This document shows positions 18,589 to 26,947 of a DNA stretch of 64,000 nt, piece by piece. The DNA is from Rhodococcus sp. 14-2483-1-2 (lineage in GTDB: Bacteria; Actinomycetota; Actinomycetes; Mycobacteriales; Mycobacteriaceae), in the NCBI RefSeq assembly GCF_002259405.1, contig NZ_NPFW01000017.1, positions 62,001 through 126,000 of the forward strand, written 5' to 3'. The position numbers and the translations under genes are program-made. Below the pieces are notes generated by a model, which was not told the DNA's origin, did no database searches, and saw nothing but the letters and a program-made list of their open reading frames with translations. Positions within the stretch are counted from its first letter, which is position 1, and every line of letters starts with the position of its first letter.

Positions 18589-19893
18589 GTGCTACTGACC
18601 GTGACTGCAAATGCCACAACCGATTTCCCGGACACCTCCGACATCGGGTATTTGTTGCACAAGCACCCCGATCGCGTGCAGAGCTGGAACCTGCCGATGG
18701 GCACCACGACCGTGCTGTATCCGGAAGTCTCGGCTCAGCGCACCACCGTCGCAGTCCTGTTGAACGACGGTGCCGCGTCCGGATTGGCCGTGGCCCTGTC
18801 GCGACTGTTCAAGCAGACACTGGCCGGTGTGTGCACCGGAATGCCCGAATTGGTTTCTGCTGCAATGGATCTGACGATCTCGATGCCGGCCGCGCCGTCA
18901 CGGGGTGCCGCTGATCTCGCGTCACGGATGTTCGGTCCGTTGGGCTGGACGGTAGACGCGACGCCCATTCCGCTCGATTCGACGCAGCCGGCGTGGGGCA
19001 ACTCCGAGTACATCGATCTGGTGTTGACCGGGACGTTCACGCTGTCGGCCGCACTGCGGCACCTGTACGTCCTTCTTCCGGTCCTCGACGACGGGAAGCA
19101 CTATTGGGTAGGCGAGGACGAGGCGGACAAACTCGTTCGAGCAGCAGGGGATTGGCTGGGAGATCACCCGGAGTCGGCGTTGATCGCGTCTCGCTACCTG
19201 GCGCACCGCCGCGAACTGGTGGCCTCGGCGCTCGACCGACTGGTACCCGACGCGCCGCAGGACGACGCAGCCCCGCGAGATCCGACGCTGGCCGAGCAGC
19301 GAGTACGCGCCGTCCTGTCGGCACTGACGGGTGCAGGCGCGAAGTCGGTGATCGACCTCGGTTGCGGTGAGGGTCGTCTGCTGCGAGAGCTGCTCGCGGA
19401 CAACACGTTCGATCGCATCGTCGGTGCCGACGTGAGTGATCGTGCACTCGCCAAGGCACACCGCCGATTGCGTCTGGACGACATGGCGGATCGGCAGCGG
19501 ACACGCATCGAGCTGGTCCAGTCGTCCGCGACCTACCGCGACGTTCGGTTGCAGGGATTCGACGCGATGGTGCTCATGGAGGTCATCGAACACGTCGACC
19601 TCGATCGGCTTCCGGCGTTGGTGCGATCGGTGTTTCTTCAGGCCCGCCCGCGAACGGTTCTGGTCACGACACCCAACTCCGAGTACAACGTGCTGTATCC
19701 CGGCCTCGAACCGGGAACCTTCCGTCACGTCGACCACCGATTCGAGTTCACCCGCGCGGAGTTCGAGCAGTGGGGTTCGTCGGTGGCACGTGATCACGCA
19801 TATGAGGTGCGCGTCGAGGGAATCGGCCCCGTCGACGAGATGCACGGCACCCCGACCCAGATGGCCGTCTTCACCCGAGAGGAACAGTCCTGA
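18589..19893 (+). CDS. hen1: Bacterial Hen1, 3'-terminal RNA ribose 2'-O-methyltransferase
   Basis: The 434-residue protein has the bacterial Hen1 layout: an N-terminal domain (about 1-230) and a C-terminal SAM methyltransferase (SVIDLGCGEGRLLRELL). The Hen1 metal site is visible in MEVIEHVD (two Glu and a His) and in FRHVDHRFEFT. In the known system Hen1 methylates the 2'-OH of the 3' end at a cleavage site before Pnkp seals the RNA, so the repaired tRNA resists recutting by ribotoxins. It shares one base with pnkp (TGATG) and the two form a cassette. Confidence 0.95.
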   Translation: MLLTVTANATTDFPDTSDIGYLLHKHPDRVQSWNLPMGTTTVLYPEVSAQRTTVAVLLNDGAASGLAVALSRLFKQTLAGVCTGMPELVSAAMDLTISMPAAPSRGAADLASRMFGPLGWTVDATPIPLDSTQPAWGNSEYIDLVLTGTFTLSAALRHLYVLLPVLDDGKHYWVGEDEADKLVRAAGDWLGDHPESALIASRYLAHRRELVASALDRLVPDAPQDDAAPRDPTLAEQRVRAVLSALTGAGAKSVIDLGCGEGRLLRELLADNTFDRIVGADVSDRALAKAHRRLRLDDMADRQRTRIELVQSSATYRDVRLQGFDAMVLMEVIEHVDLDRLPALVRSVFLQARPRTVLVTTPNSEYNVLYPGLEPGTFRHVDHRFEFTRAEFEQWGSSVARDHAYEVRVEGIGPVDEMHGTPTQMAVFTREEQS

Positions 19894-22418
19894 TGAGTAC
19901 CTTCGACATTCCGGATCGGTCCCTCGTCGTACTCGTCGGCATCAGCGGCTCCGGCAAGTCGTCGTTCGCTGCGCGACACTTCGGTCCGTACGAGACGGTG
20001 TCCAGCGACGCGTGCCGGGGCATGGTGAGCAACGACCCCAATCTGCAGAGCGCAACCAAGGACGCGTTCGCGCTGTTGGAATTTCTCGTCGCAACCAGGC
20101 TTCGAGCCGGTCTGCTCACCGTCGTCGACGCCACGAACGTGCAACCCGCGGCGCGAAAGGCGTTGATCGCGTTGGCCCGCGAACACGATGTGCTGCCGGT
20201 CGCCGTCGTGCTCGATGTGCCGGAATCGGTGTGCGCACAGCGCAATGCCGAGCGCACCGACAGGACGTTCGGTCGAGACGTGCTGCGTCGCCAACAGTCC
20301 CAGTTGCAGCGCTCGATGCGGGGCCTGTCCAAGGAAGGTTTCCGCTCGGTCCATGTACTCGACGGTGTCGAGGAGGTGGCGTCGGCGACGTTCGTTCGTA
20401 CCCCGCTGCGCAGTGATCGGCGTGAGCTGACCGGACCGTTCGACGTCGTCGGTGACATCCACGGCTGTCTCGTCGAGCTCGAAAGTCTGCTCACGACATT
20501 GGGTTACACGCTCGAGCGGGACGAGGCCGGCCGACCGGTCGGTGCGACGCCACCGGACGGACGGACGGCCGTGTTCGTCGGTGACTACATCGATCGGGGT
20601 CCCGACTCCGTCGGAGTACTCCGGCTGGTGATGGGAATGGTCGGTACCGGAGCAGCATTGGCGGTTCCGGGCAACCACGAGAACAAGCTCGTCAAGGCAC
20701 TCCGCGGCCGGAAGGTCACTGCCTCGCACGGTCTGGCCGAAACTCTCGAACAGCTCGACGCCGAGACGGAACAGTTCCGCCGGGAGGTTCTCGAGTTCTG
20801 CGACGGCCTCGTCGCGCACCTCGTGCTCGACGGCGGCAAGCTCGTCGTCGCGCACGCCGGACTGATCGAGAAGTACCACAACCGGGCGTCGGGCAGGGTT
20901 CGAAGCTTTGCTCTGTACGGAGACACCACCGGCGAGACCGACGAGTTCGGCCTGCCGGTGCGGTACCCGTGGGCGCAGGACTATCGGGGCTCGGCGACGG
21001 TGCTCTACGGGCACACGCCGGTGCCGGAAGTGGAGTGGGAGAACAACACTGCGTGCCTCGATACGGGATGCGTCTTCGGTGGGAAGCTCACGGCGCTGCG
21101 CTATCCGGAGCGCGAGGTGGTGTCGGTTCCGGCCGAGAAGGTCTGGTACGAGCCTGCCCGCCCGATGGGTCCGTTCACGCGGGATGCGGCGTCGCTCGAT
21201 CTGTCCGACGTGATCGGTCCGACGGGCGTCGAGACGTCGCTGCGGGGGCGCGTATCGATTCGGCCGGAGAATGCCGCGGGCGCACTGGAAGTGATGAGTC
21301 GGTTCGCGCTCGCTCCGCAGTGGCTGCACTATCTGCCGCCGACGATGGCCCCTAGTGGAACATCGGAGCGCGAGGGCTATCTCGAGTATCCGACGCAGGC
21401 GTTCGACGCGTATCGCGCGCTCGGTGCGTCGACGGTGATCTGCGAGGAGAAGCACATGGGCTCGCGGGTGGTCGTGGTGGTGTGTCGAGATGCAGGCACC
21501 GCTCGGGAGAAGTTCGATGCACCGGAGGGAGTGCTCGGCACCGCGTACACGCGGACGGGGCGTCCGGTGTTCGACGAGTCGCTCACCGGTGAGCTGATCA
21601 CCGGGGTGTCCGACGCGATCGAGAAGGCCGGTGTGTGGGACGAGTTGGCGTCGAGCTGGCTGATTCTCGACTGCGAACTGCTGCCGTGGTCTGCTAAAGC
21701 GGAGGGCCTGATCAAGGCCGAGTACGCCGCCGTCGCTGCGGTGTCCCGGGCGAATCTCGGGGCCGAGGCGGCGGTGCTGGCATCGGCCGGATCGCGCGGT
21801 CTCGACGTGCAGGAGTTGCTGGAGCGGAACACCGTCAGGCAGAGCAATCTCGGCGAGTTCACCGATGCGTATCGGCGGTACGTCTGGCCGACGGACGGGC
21901 TCGACGGGGTTCGGATCGCGCCGTTTCAGGTGCTGGCGTCCAACGTCGAGACGTATGCGGATCGTCCGCACACATGGCACCTCGACGTTGCCGACCGACT
22001 GGTGGCAGCAGCTCCCGAGGTGTTCGCCACCACCCGTCGAATCGAGGTCGATCTGTCGACCCCGGATTCGGTTGCGGCAGGGGAGAAGTGGTGGGAGGAG
22101 TTGACGGCGCAGGGCGGCGAGGGCATGGTCGTCAAACCGTCAGCGAACGCTCCACGCGGAAAGATGCAGCCCGGCACGAAGGTTCGCGGTCGAGAGTATC
22201 TGCGGCTGATCTACGGTGCCGACTACACCGACCCGGATCGACTGACTGCACTGCGCAACCGAAACGTGGGACACAAGCAATCGATGGCGCTACGCGAATA
22301 CGCGCTGGGAATGGAGGCGCTGGATCGCTCGGTGCGCGGTGAGCCGCTCTACCGCATCCACCAGGCCGTGTTCGCCGTCCTGGCACTGGAATCCGAGCCC
22401 GTCGACCCGCGCCTGTAG
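19893..22418 (+). CDS. pnkp: Polynucleotide kinase-phosphatase (RNA repair Pnkp)
   Basis: The 841-residue protein has the three Pnkp modules. The kinase is at 1-170 with P-loop GISGSGKS (Lys22). The metallophosphoesterase at 180-440 has GDIHGC (Asp188, His190), GDYIDRGPDS and GNHENK. The ligase-like adenylyltransferase from about 470 has nucleotidyl Lys520 in EEKHMGSR. It heals both ends of broken RNA and, with Hen1, carries out ligation. The coupling to hen1 is as in other bacteria. No toxin gene is nearby; the adjacent translation-factor operon is the only hint of context. Confidence 0.96.
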   Translation: MSTFDIPDRSLVVLVGISGSGKSSFAARHFGPYETVSSDACRGMVSNDPNLQSATKDAFALLEFLVATRLRAGLLTVVDATNVQPAARKALIALAREHDVLPVAVVLDVPESVCAQRNAERTDRTFGRDVLRRQQSQLQRSMRGLSKEGFRSVHVLDGVEEVASATFVRTPLRSDRRELTGPFDVVGDIHGCLVELESLLTTLGYTLERDEAGRPVGATPPDGRTAVFVGDYIDRGPDSVGVLRLVMGMVGTGAALAVPGNHENKLVKALRGRKVTASHGLAETLEQLDAETEQFRREVLEFCDGLVAHLVLDGGKLVVAHAGLIEKYHNRASGRVRSFALYGDTTGETDEFGLPVRYPWAQDYRGSATVLYGHTPVPEVEWENNTACLDTGCVFGGKLTALRYPEREVVSVPAEKVWYEPARPMGPFTRDAASLDLSDVIGPTGVETSLRGRVSIRPENAAGALEVMSRFALAPQWLHYLPPTMAPSGTSEREGYLEYPTQAFDAYRALGASTVICEEKHMGSRVVVVVCRDAGTAREKFDAPEGVLGTAYTRTGRPVFDESLTGELITGVSDAIEKAGVWDELASSWLILDCELLPWSAKAEGLIKAEYAAVAAVSRANLGAEAAVLASAGSRGLDVQELLERNTVRQSNLGEFTDAYRRYVWPTDGLDGVRIAPFQVLASNVETYADRPHTWHLDVADRLVAAAPEVFATTRRIEVDLSTPDSVAAGEKWWEELTAQGGEGMVVKPSANAPRGKMQPGTKVRGREYLRLIYGADYTDPDRLTALRNRNVGHKQSMALREYALGMEALDRSVRGEPLYRIHQAVFAVLALESEPVDPRL

Positions 22419-22430
22419 GTGCCGCAGGCA

Positions 22431-22805
22431 CTAGAACGGACTGATGCCTGCGCTGATCGGTGCCGCGATTGCTGCAGCAACCGCGATCGATGCCCAGAAT
22501 GTCGGCGAGTCCAGCATCAGGCCGCCCGCGAGACCACACACAGCGACGACAACGCCGGATCCGACCAGCAGTGCCGATCCCACAGCGGCGTGGACTCGGC
22601 CGCTTCGGTCCGAGACGGAACGCGCTTTGAGCCAGATCATCGTGCCGGTTGCGACGAACACCAGTGGGGCGTAGAAGAAGACCGCACTGCCGCCGAGCTT
22701 CGAGGCGAAGGAGGCAAGGACCAATACCGCTCCGAATGCGACGGGCACGGCGAGGGGCATGCCGCCGGACCATTTCCGGAACTTACTGCGCGTCGATGCA
22801 ACCAT
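22431..22805 (-). CDS. Small integral membrane protein of unknown function
   Basis: The 124-residue protein has a basic N-terminus (MVASTRSKFRKW), then three to four hydrophobic segments (about 18-36, 42-60, 72-95, 103-120). No motif or family is recognised. It converges on pnkp with 12 bp between the stops. A TACGGT box lies 6 nt before the ATG, so it is probably leaderless. Confidence 0.7.
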   Translation of the reverse strand: MVASTRSKFRKWSGGMPLAVPVAFGAVLVLASFASKLGGSAVFFYAPLVFVATGTMIWLKARSVSDRSGRVHAAVGSALLVGSGVVVAVCGLAGGLMLDSPTFWASIAVAAAIAAPISAGISPF

Positions 22806-22811
22806 GGCTTC

Positions 22812-22817
22812 ACCGTA
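22812..22817 (-). promoter_or_regulatory. -10 box of a predicted leaderless promoter for the small membrane protein
   Basis: TACGGT on the minus strand is followed after 6 nt by the ATG at 22805, with no ribosome binding site between. Confidence 0.45.
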
Positions 22818-22829
22818 CCGCCGGGACTG

Positions 22830-23381
22830 TTATCGCCGTTTGTCCACGTGCAATTGAATGCGGGTGGCGACGTGTGTACCGGCGAGGGATTCGGCCACGA
22901 AAGCGGCACGTGATTCGGCTCGGGCGGTGAAGTCGACGACATCGAAATCTGCTGCAGCATGGACCGACACAGCGACGGTGGGCAGTCCTCGATCATCGAT
23001 CGCCGTACCGCGGGCGCGTCGAACACCGGGGAACCGAGCCAGCTCCGCGGCGACGCCCGATGCGATGGCGCTCAGGTCCACGTGTGCCGAGAAGTGAGGC
23101 TCCTCGATGACGCTTGCCGTTCCCGTCGTGCGCGGAGAGAAGTTGCCGATCAACAGGAGCAGTGCCATGACCACAGCGATGCAGACAACCACAGCCAGCG
23201 TCGGCACCCACCAGCCCTGTGCCGGTAGCGCCGACAGTCGCGCGCGATCGACGCGAGAGAGCATCTCTCGTGCCCAATGCACGTCGTAGTGCCAGGCGAG
23301 CGCGAAGCTACCGCCCGCGATCAATCCCAACCCGGCCACGATCGCGAGGAGTCGATCGACCCCGGCGACGAATGTCTTCAT
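22830..23381 (-). CDS. DUF6286/AmaP-like membrane protein
   Basis: The 183-residue protein has two N-terminal membrane helices (about 9-28 and 52-74) and a C-terminal soluble domain ending THVATRIQLHVDKRR. This hairpin-plus-domain plan is that of AmaP, which anchors Asp23 to the membrane in Staphylococcus, and of actinobacterial DUF6286. Its ATG shares one base with the stop of the upstream Asp23-domain gene, so the two are coupled. The assignment is by architecture, not by a strong motif. Confidence 0.75.
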   Translation of the reverse strand: MKTFVAGVDRLLAIVAGLGLIAGGSFALAWHYDVHWAREMLSRVDRARLSALPAQGWWVPTLAVVVCIAVVMALLLLIGNFSPRTTGTASVIEEPHFSAHVDLSAIASGVAAELARFPGVRRARGTAIDDRGLPTVAVSVHAAADFDVVDFTARAESRAAFVAESLAGTHVATRIQLHVDKRR

Positions 23382-24319
23382 CACGACACCCTCGTCGGAG
23401 CTGCCACCGACTGCTTCACCGTCAGCCGTCGTCCGCCCGCGGCAACCGAGAGTGTCGGAGCGAGTGCCTCGCGCACGGCGGCGTCGACGTTCGCGGCATC
23501 GACAGTCCCGTCCCGCTCGGCTCGTACCTCGATCTTCCTGCGCGTGACGACGGTGTGTGCATCCGCGACTCCGCGCGTGGACTGCGCTGCAGCACTGCAC
23601 AATCGAGCGATGTCGGTCGGCGTGGCCCAGACGGTCGGTGCCGACTCGCCCAGTCCGGAATGCGTCTTCGTTCGCGGCTTGACCCCGATGAACACGAGGA
23701 ACAACCCGACGACGGCTGCTCCGATCGCGGCGGCCGTCATCCAACTCTGCCAGTGCAATCGGGCGATCCAGGACACAGCGTCGGCGATCCACGGGCTACC
23801 GCCGAGGTGGCTGCCGGCGATCATGAATTCCCTGCCGGCCAAAAAGGCCACACCGAGGAGGGCGAACCCGAACAACAGAGCCACCGGCATCGCGGCCGGC
23901 CCGGCCGTGGGTGGACGAGGTGGGATGGCCTGCGTTGCTTCGGTATTCGGGGTGGACGAGAAACCGGTGTCCGGTGTGGTGTCCGATACCAGGACGTTCA
24001 CCCGATGCACGTGCAGCCCCGTCATCGTCGCCAACGCGGCCTCGACGGTGGCGTGCACGGACTCGGTCACCTCGGTGATCTGCGACGGCCAGGTCACGCC
24101 GATGTAGAGGTTGACGGCGATCGTGTCCTCGCCGAGGGTGACGTCGGCGCGGGGGAGTTCGCGACCGGTCAGTCGCGAGAAGCCGCCGGTGGTGCGCGTG
24201 ACCCGAGGATCCTTCAGTGCCGCCGCGATGGCGGTCCGTGAAATCGCCCGATCCTTGATCTCGACGCTGCCACGCATCTCGCGGTCGTTGTCGACCTCGT
24301 CGGATCCAGCCTGCGTCAT
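23381..24319 (-). CDS. Asp23/Gls24-domain protein fused to an AmaP-like membrane domain
   Basis: The 312-residue protein starts with an Asp23/Gls24 envelope-stress domain (about 15-115: RGSVEIKDRAISRTAIAAAL, VTLGEDTIAVNLYIGV, VHATVEAALATMTGLHVHRVNVLV). A Thr/Pro-rich linker follows, then two membrane helices (about 141-165 and 195-215) and a C-terminal domain like that of the next gene. Asp23 proteins normally bind a separate anchor; here anchor and Asp23 domain are on one chain. It is divergent from ilvA, and AAAGGA precedes the ATG. Confidence 0.8.
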   Translation of the reverse strand: MTQAGSDEVDNDREMRGSVEIKDRAISRTAIAAALKDPRVTRTTGGFSRLTGRELPRADVTLGEDTIAVNLYIGVTWPSQITEVTESVHATVEAALATMTGLHVHRVNVLVSDTTPDTGFSSTPNTEATQAIPPRPPTAGPAAMPVALLFGFALLGVAFLAGREFMIAGSHLGGSPWIADAVSWIARLHWQSWMTAAAIGAAVVGLFLVFIGVKPRTKTHSGLGESAPTVWATPTDIARLCSAAAQSTRGVADAHTVVTRRKIEVRAERDGTVDAANVDAAVREALAPTLSVAAGGRRLTVKQSVAAPTRVS

Positions 24320-24427
24320 CTCGAGAGAATCCTTTGCGCCCGTCGCGGCTCGCTGTGGTGCGGCACGCGCTCCCCAACTGTAGTGACGACCGCTGACGGA
24401 TGACGTCACGAGAGTAATTGTTCCTGG

Positions 24428-24433
24428 CATACT
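24428..24433 (+). promoter_or_regulatory. -10 box of a predicted leaderless ilvA promoter
   Basis: CATACT, preceded by TGG, is 6 nt before the GTG of ilvA. No Shine-Dalgarno is present, so the transcript probably starts at the initiation codon. Confidence 0.45.
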
Positions 24434-24439
24434 GCGACC

Positions 24440-25669
24440 GTGTCGGAAATTGTGCGGGTGACCGCGTCGGATATTGCGTCGGCCGAGGAGCTGCTGGAGC
24501 CGGTCATGCGCCGGACCCCTGTGGTGGCCTCGCGCATTCTGTCGGATCTGACCGGCCACGAGGTGCGGCTCAAGTGCGAGAACCTGCAGCGCACCGGATC
24601 GTTCAAGCCGCGCGGGGCGTACAACCGCATCGCCCGGCTCGACGCCGACCAGCGCGCCCGCGGGGTCGTGGCGGCCAGCGCGGGCAATCACGCTCAGGGT
24701 GTGGCGTGGGCGGCGTCGCAGGTGGGGATCGACTCGACGGTGTTCATGCCGGTGGGAGTGTCGCTACCCAAGCTCGTCGCCACCAAGGCCTACGGCGCGA
24801 CGGTACATCTGGTGGGCAACACGGTGGACGAGGCACTGAAGTCGGCGAGGGAATTCGCCGAACGTACCGGTGCCACCCTCATTCACCCGTTCGACCACCT
24901 CGACATCGTCGCGGGGCAGGCGACGTTGGGCACCGAACTGTTGCAGCAGATGCCGGATGTCGGCACCATCGTGATTCCCACCGGCGGCGGGGGACTGTTG
25001 GCCGGTGTCGCCGCCGCGGTCAAGCTGACCAAGCCCGATATCAGGATCGTCGGTGTGCAGGCCGAGGGCGCTGCCGCCTGGCCCGCATCACTGAAGGCGG
25101 GGCACCCGATCGCGCTGACGTCGATGTCGACGATGGCCGACGGTATTGCGATCGGCCTGCCCGGATCGGTGCCGTTCGATCACGTGCAGGGATGGGTCGA
25201 CGACGTCGTCACGGTCAGCGAGGATGCGCTGTCTCGGGCGCTGGTGCTGTGCATCGAGCGCGCGAAACTCATCGTCGAGCCGGCAGGTGCGGCAGCGGTG
25301 GCGGCGCTGATGACGCATTCCGCGGACGAACTCGGACTGACCGGCTCGGTGTGCGCCGTTCTCTCCGGCGGAAACATCGACCCGCTGCTGCTCACGCACG
25401 TCATCACCCACGGTCTTCGAGCGGGTGGACGCTATCTCGCTGTACGCGTGACCATTTCGGACAAGCCGGGCGGACTCACCGGCGTACTCGGGGTGGTGCG
25501 CGATGCCGGAGCCAGCGTCGTGGACGTCGTCCACTCCCGTACCGGTGGACGCCTGGGCCTCGAGGAGGTCGACGTGATGTTGACCGTCGAGACCCGCGGA
25601 CCCGACCACCGCGGTTCGGTGCTCGATGCCCTCGGCGCGGCCAGGTACGCCGTGCACGTGGAGAACTGA
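24440..25669 (+). CDS. ilvA: Threonine ammonia-lyase (threonine dehydratase)
   Basis: This 409-residue PLP enzyme deaminates threonine to 2-oxobutanoate, the first step to isoleucine. PLP Lys56 is in GSFKPRGAYN, the phosphate-binding glycines in PTGGGGLLAGVA, and SAGNHAQGVA is conserved. A C-terminal ACT domain (about 325-405, VRVTISDKPGGLTGVLGVVRDAGASV and onward) is expected to bind the effector. One ACT domain is shorter than the enterobacterial biosynthetic enzyme and usual in actinobacteria. Note the convergent QueC-like gene 22 bp downstream. Confidence 0.95.
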   Translation: MSEIVRVTASDIASAEELLEPVMRRTPVVASRILSDLTGHEVRLKCENLQRTGSFKPRGAYNRIARLDADQRARGVVAASAGNHAQGVAWAASQVGIDSTVFMPVGVSLPKLVATKAYGATVHLVGNTVDEALKSAREFAERTGATLIHPFDHLDIVAGQATLGTELLQQMPDVGTIVIPTGGGGLLAGVAAAVKLTKPDIRIVGVQAEGAAAWPASLKAGHPIALTSMSTMADGIAIGLPGSVPFDHVQGWVDDVVTVSEDALSRALVLCIERAKLIVEPAGAAAVAALMTHSADELGLTGSVCAVLSGGNIDPLLLTHVITHGLRAGGRYLAVRVTISDKPGGLTGVLGVVRDAGASVVDVVHSRTGGRLGLEEVDVMLTVETRGPDHRGSVLDALGAARYAVHVEN

Positions 25670-25691
25670 CCTGCCGCGCGACTCAACCGAT

Positions 25692-26816
25692 TCAACGCCG
25701 CAGACTTCGACGGATCACCTGGCCGACATACGAACCTGCACTACGCATGTAGACGAGCGCCGGTGTCCAATAACTTCGTCGGATCGCTGTGTTCACGGCC
25801 CGCTGCAGGTCTGCGTCGGTGACACCGGCATCGTGCATCGCGGCCAGTGAGGTTCTCAGGTAGCCGCGATCGCGGCTTCTCAGATCCATGCGAGCAACAG
25901 CGCGTACATCGATGGTGTCGGGGAAGGTCGTGCACTGTGCACCTGCGGCCGCGAGCCCGATCCGGGTGCGAACGCACTTGGCGCACCTGCCGCAGTTGAA
26001 GGCCCCGTCGAGGTTCTCCCAACAGACCCGCAGATGGTTCATCGCGGTCCGGTTCTCGCCGATGTAACGAATCTTGCCCAGACGGTGCAGATCGAGCTCG
26101 TGGTGCTCGAACGCGACTGTGCCACTCGACCACAACGGGTCGAGATCAGGATGAGAGCCCCACGGTGTGAGTTCCTCGCGGCAGTTCGAGGACGGGATGA
26201 TGACGGTGCTCAGGTGTTGCGACAACGCCAGACCGACATGCGCCAACGCGGCGCCGTGAAAGTCGTACCCCCAGTCGAGAGGCAGCCGGCTTCCGAAGGC
26301 CGACCTCATCGTGGTCTTCACCTCGATCAACGGCTTGCCCAACTCCGCCGCCGACTCGCGGGCTCCGGCCAAGGCTCTGGCCGCCAGATTCTCGTCGTCG
26401 ATGTCGATATCGAAACCGTGCACGAAGATCAGGTGAGTGATGCGGTCCGATTCCATGATTGCCGAGTAGAAGCTGTCGACGCCCCCGCTGAAGTAACAAC
26501 CCACTCCCGTCGCGCCGGTAGCGACGCGACCGGGTTCGGCCGAAATCGATACCTCACGAAAACGCTTGGGATACCAGTCGAGGAAGACCTTCTGAGCCCC
26601 GGATGCACCGCGAAGCGCCGTCGAATCCACCGGGCCGTCGAAAGCGATGTCCCAACCCTTGCGCATGCCGGCTGTCAGGAGCGGCGGAAGCCAGGGGGTG
26701 GCGGAATGGTCGAGCGGATAGTTCGACTCCGTCGTCACTCGTGTCTCGATGCCCGATGGGGTCGTTATCCGCGCGGTGATGCGTCCGGCTTCGGTGCCTT
26801 CGACATGCACCGCCAT
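25692..26816 (-). CDS. QueC-like PP-loop ATPase-fold protein of unknown substrate
   Basis: The 374-residue protein has an N-terminal domain of about 100 residues with no recognised family, then a PP-loop nucleotide-binding motif SGGVDS (110-115). Four cysteines in the pattern C265-x9-C275-x2-C278-x2-C281 (CGRCAKC) match the zinc site of QueC, the 7-cyano-7-deazaguanine synthase. SSNCREELTPWGSHPDLDPL is also conserved-looking. PP-loop enzymes adenylate carboxylates or similar groups. No queD, queE or queF is near, so queuosine synthesis is unlikely. GTG at 26828 is an alternative start. Confidence 0.75.
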   Translation of the reverse strand: MAVHVEGTEAGRITARITTPSGIETRVTTESNYPLDHSATPWLPPLLTAGMRKGWDIAFDGPVDSTALRGASGAQKVFLDWYPKRFREVSISAEPGRVATGATGVGCYFSGGVDSFYSAIMESDRITHLIFVHGFDIDIDDENLAARALAGARESAAELGKPLIEVKTTMRSAFGSRLPLDWGYDFHGAALAHVGLALSQHLSTVIIPSSNCREELTPWGSHPDLDPLWSSGTVAFEHHELDLHRLGKIRYIGENRTAMNHLRVCWENLDGAFNCGRCAKCVRTRIGLAAAGAQCTTFPDTIDVRAVARMDLRSRDRGYLRTSLAAMHDAGVTDADLQRAVNTAIRRSYWTPALVYMRSAGSYVGQVIRRSLRR

Positions 26817-26947
26817 CGGGCTGATCACGGTCAAGAGTGTGCCACAGCGAGAGTTGTCCAGGCCGGATTCGTCTCGCCCGGCCCGCTCGGACCCGACTGG
26901 TACCTTGATCAGCGACCTGGACCAGGACATCGGTGGGAGATATTTGC

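Noticed and set aside
16773-18707. Long minus-strand frame across fusA, tuf and the repeat
   Set aside because: It runs antisense through two invariant translation genes and a terminator; not a gene.
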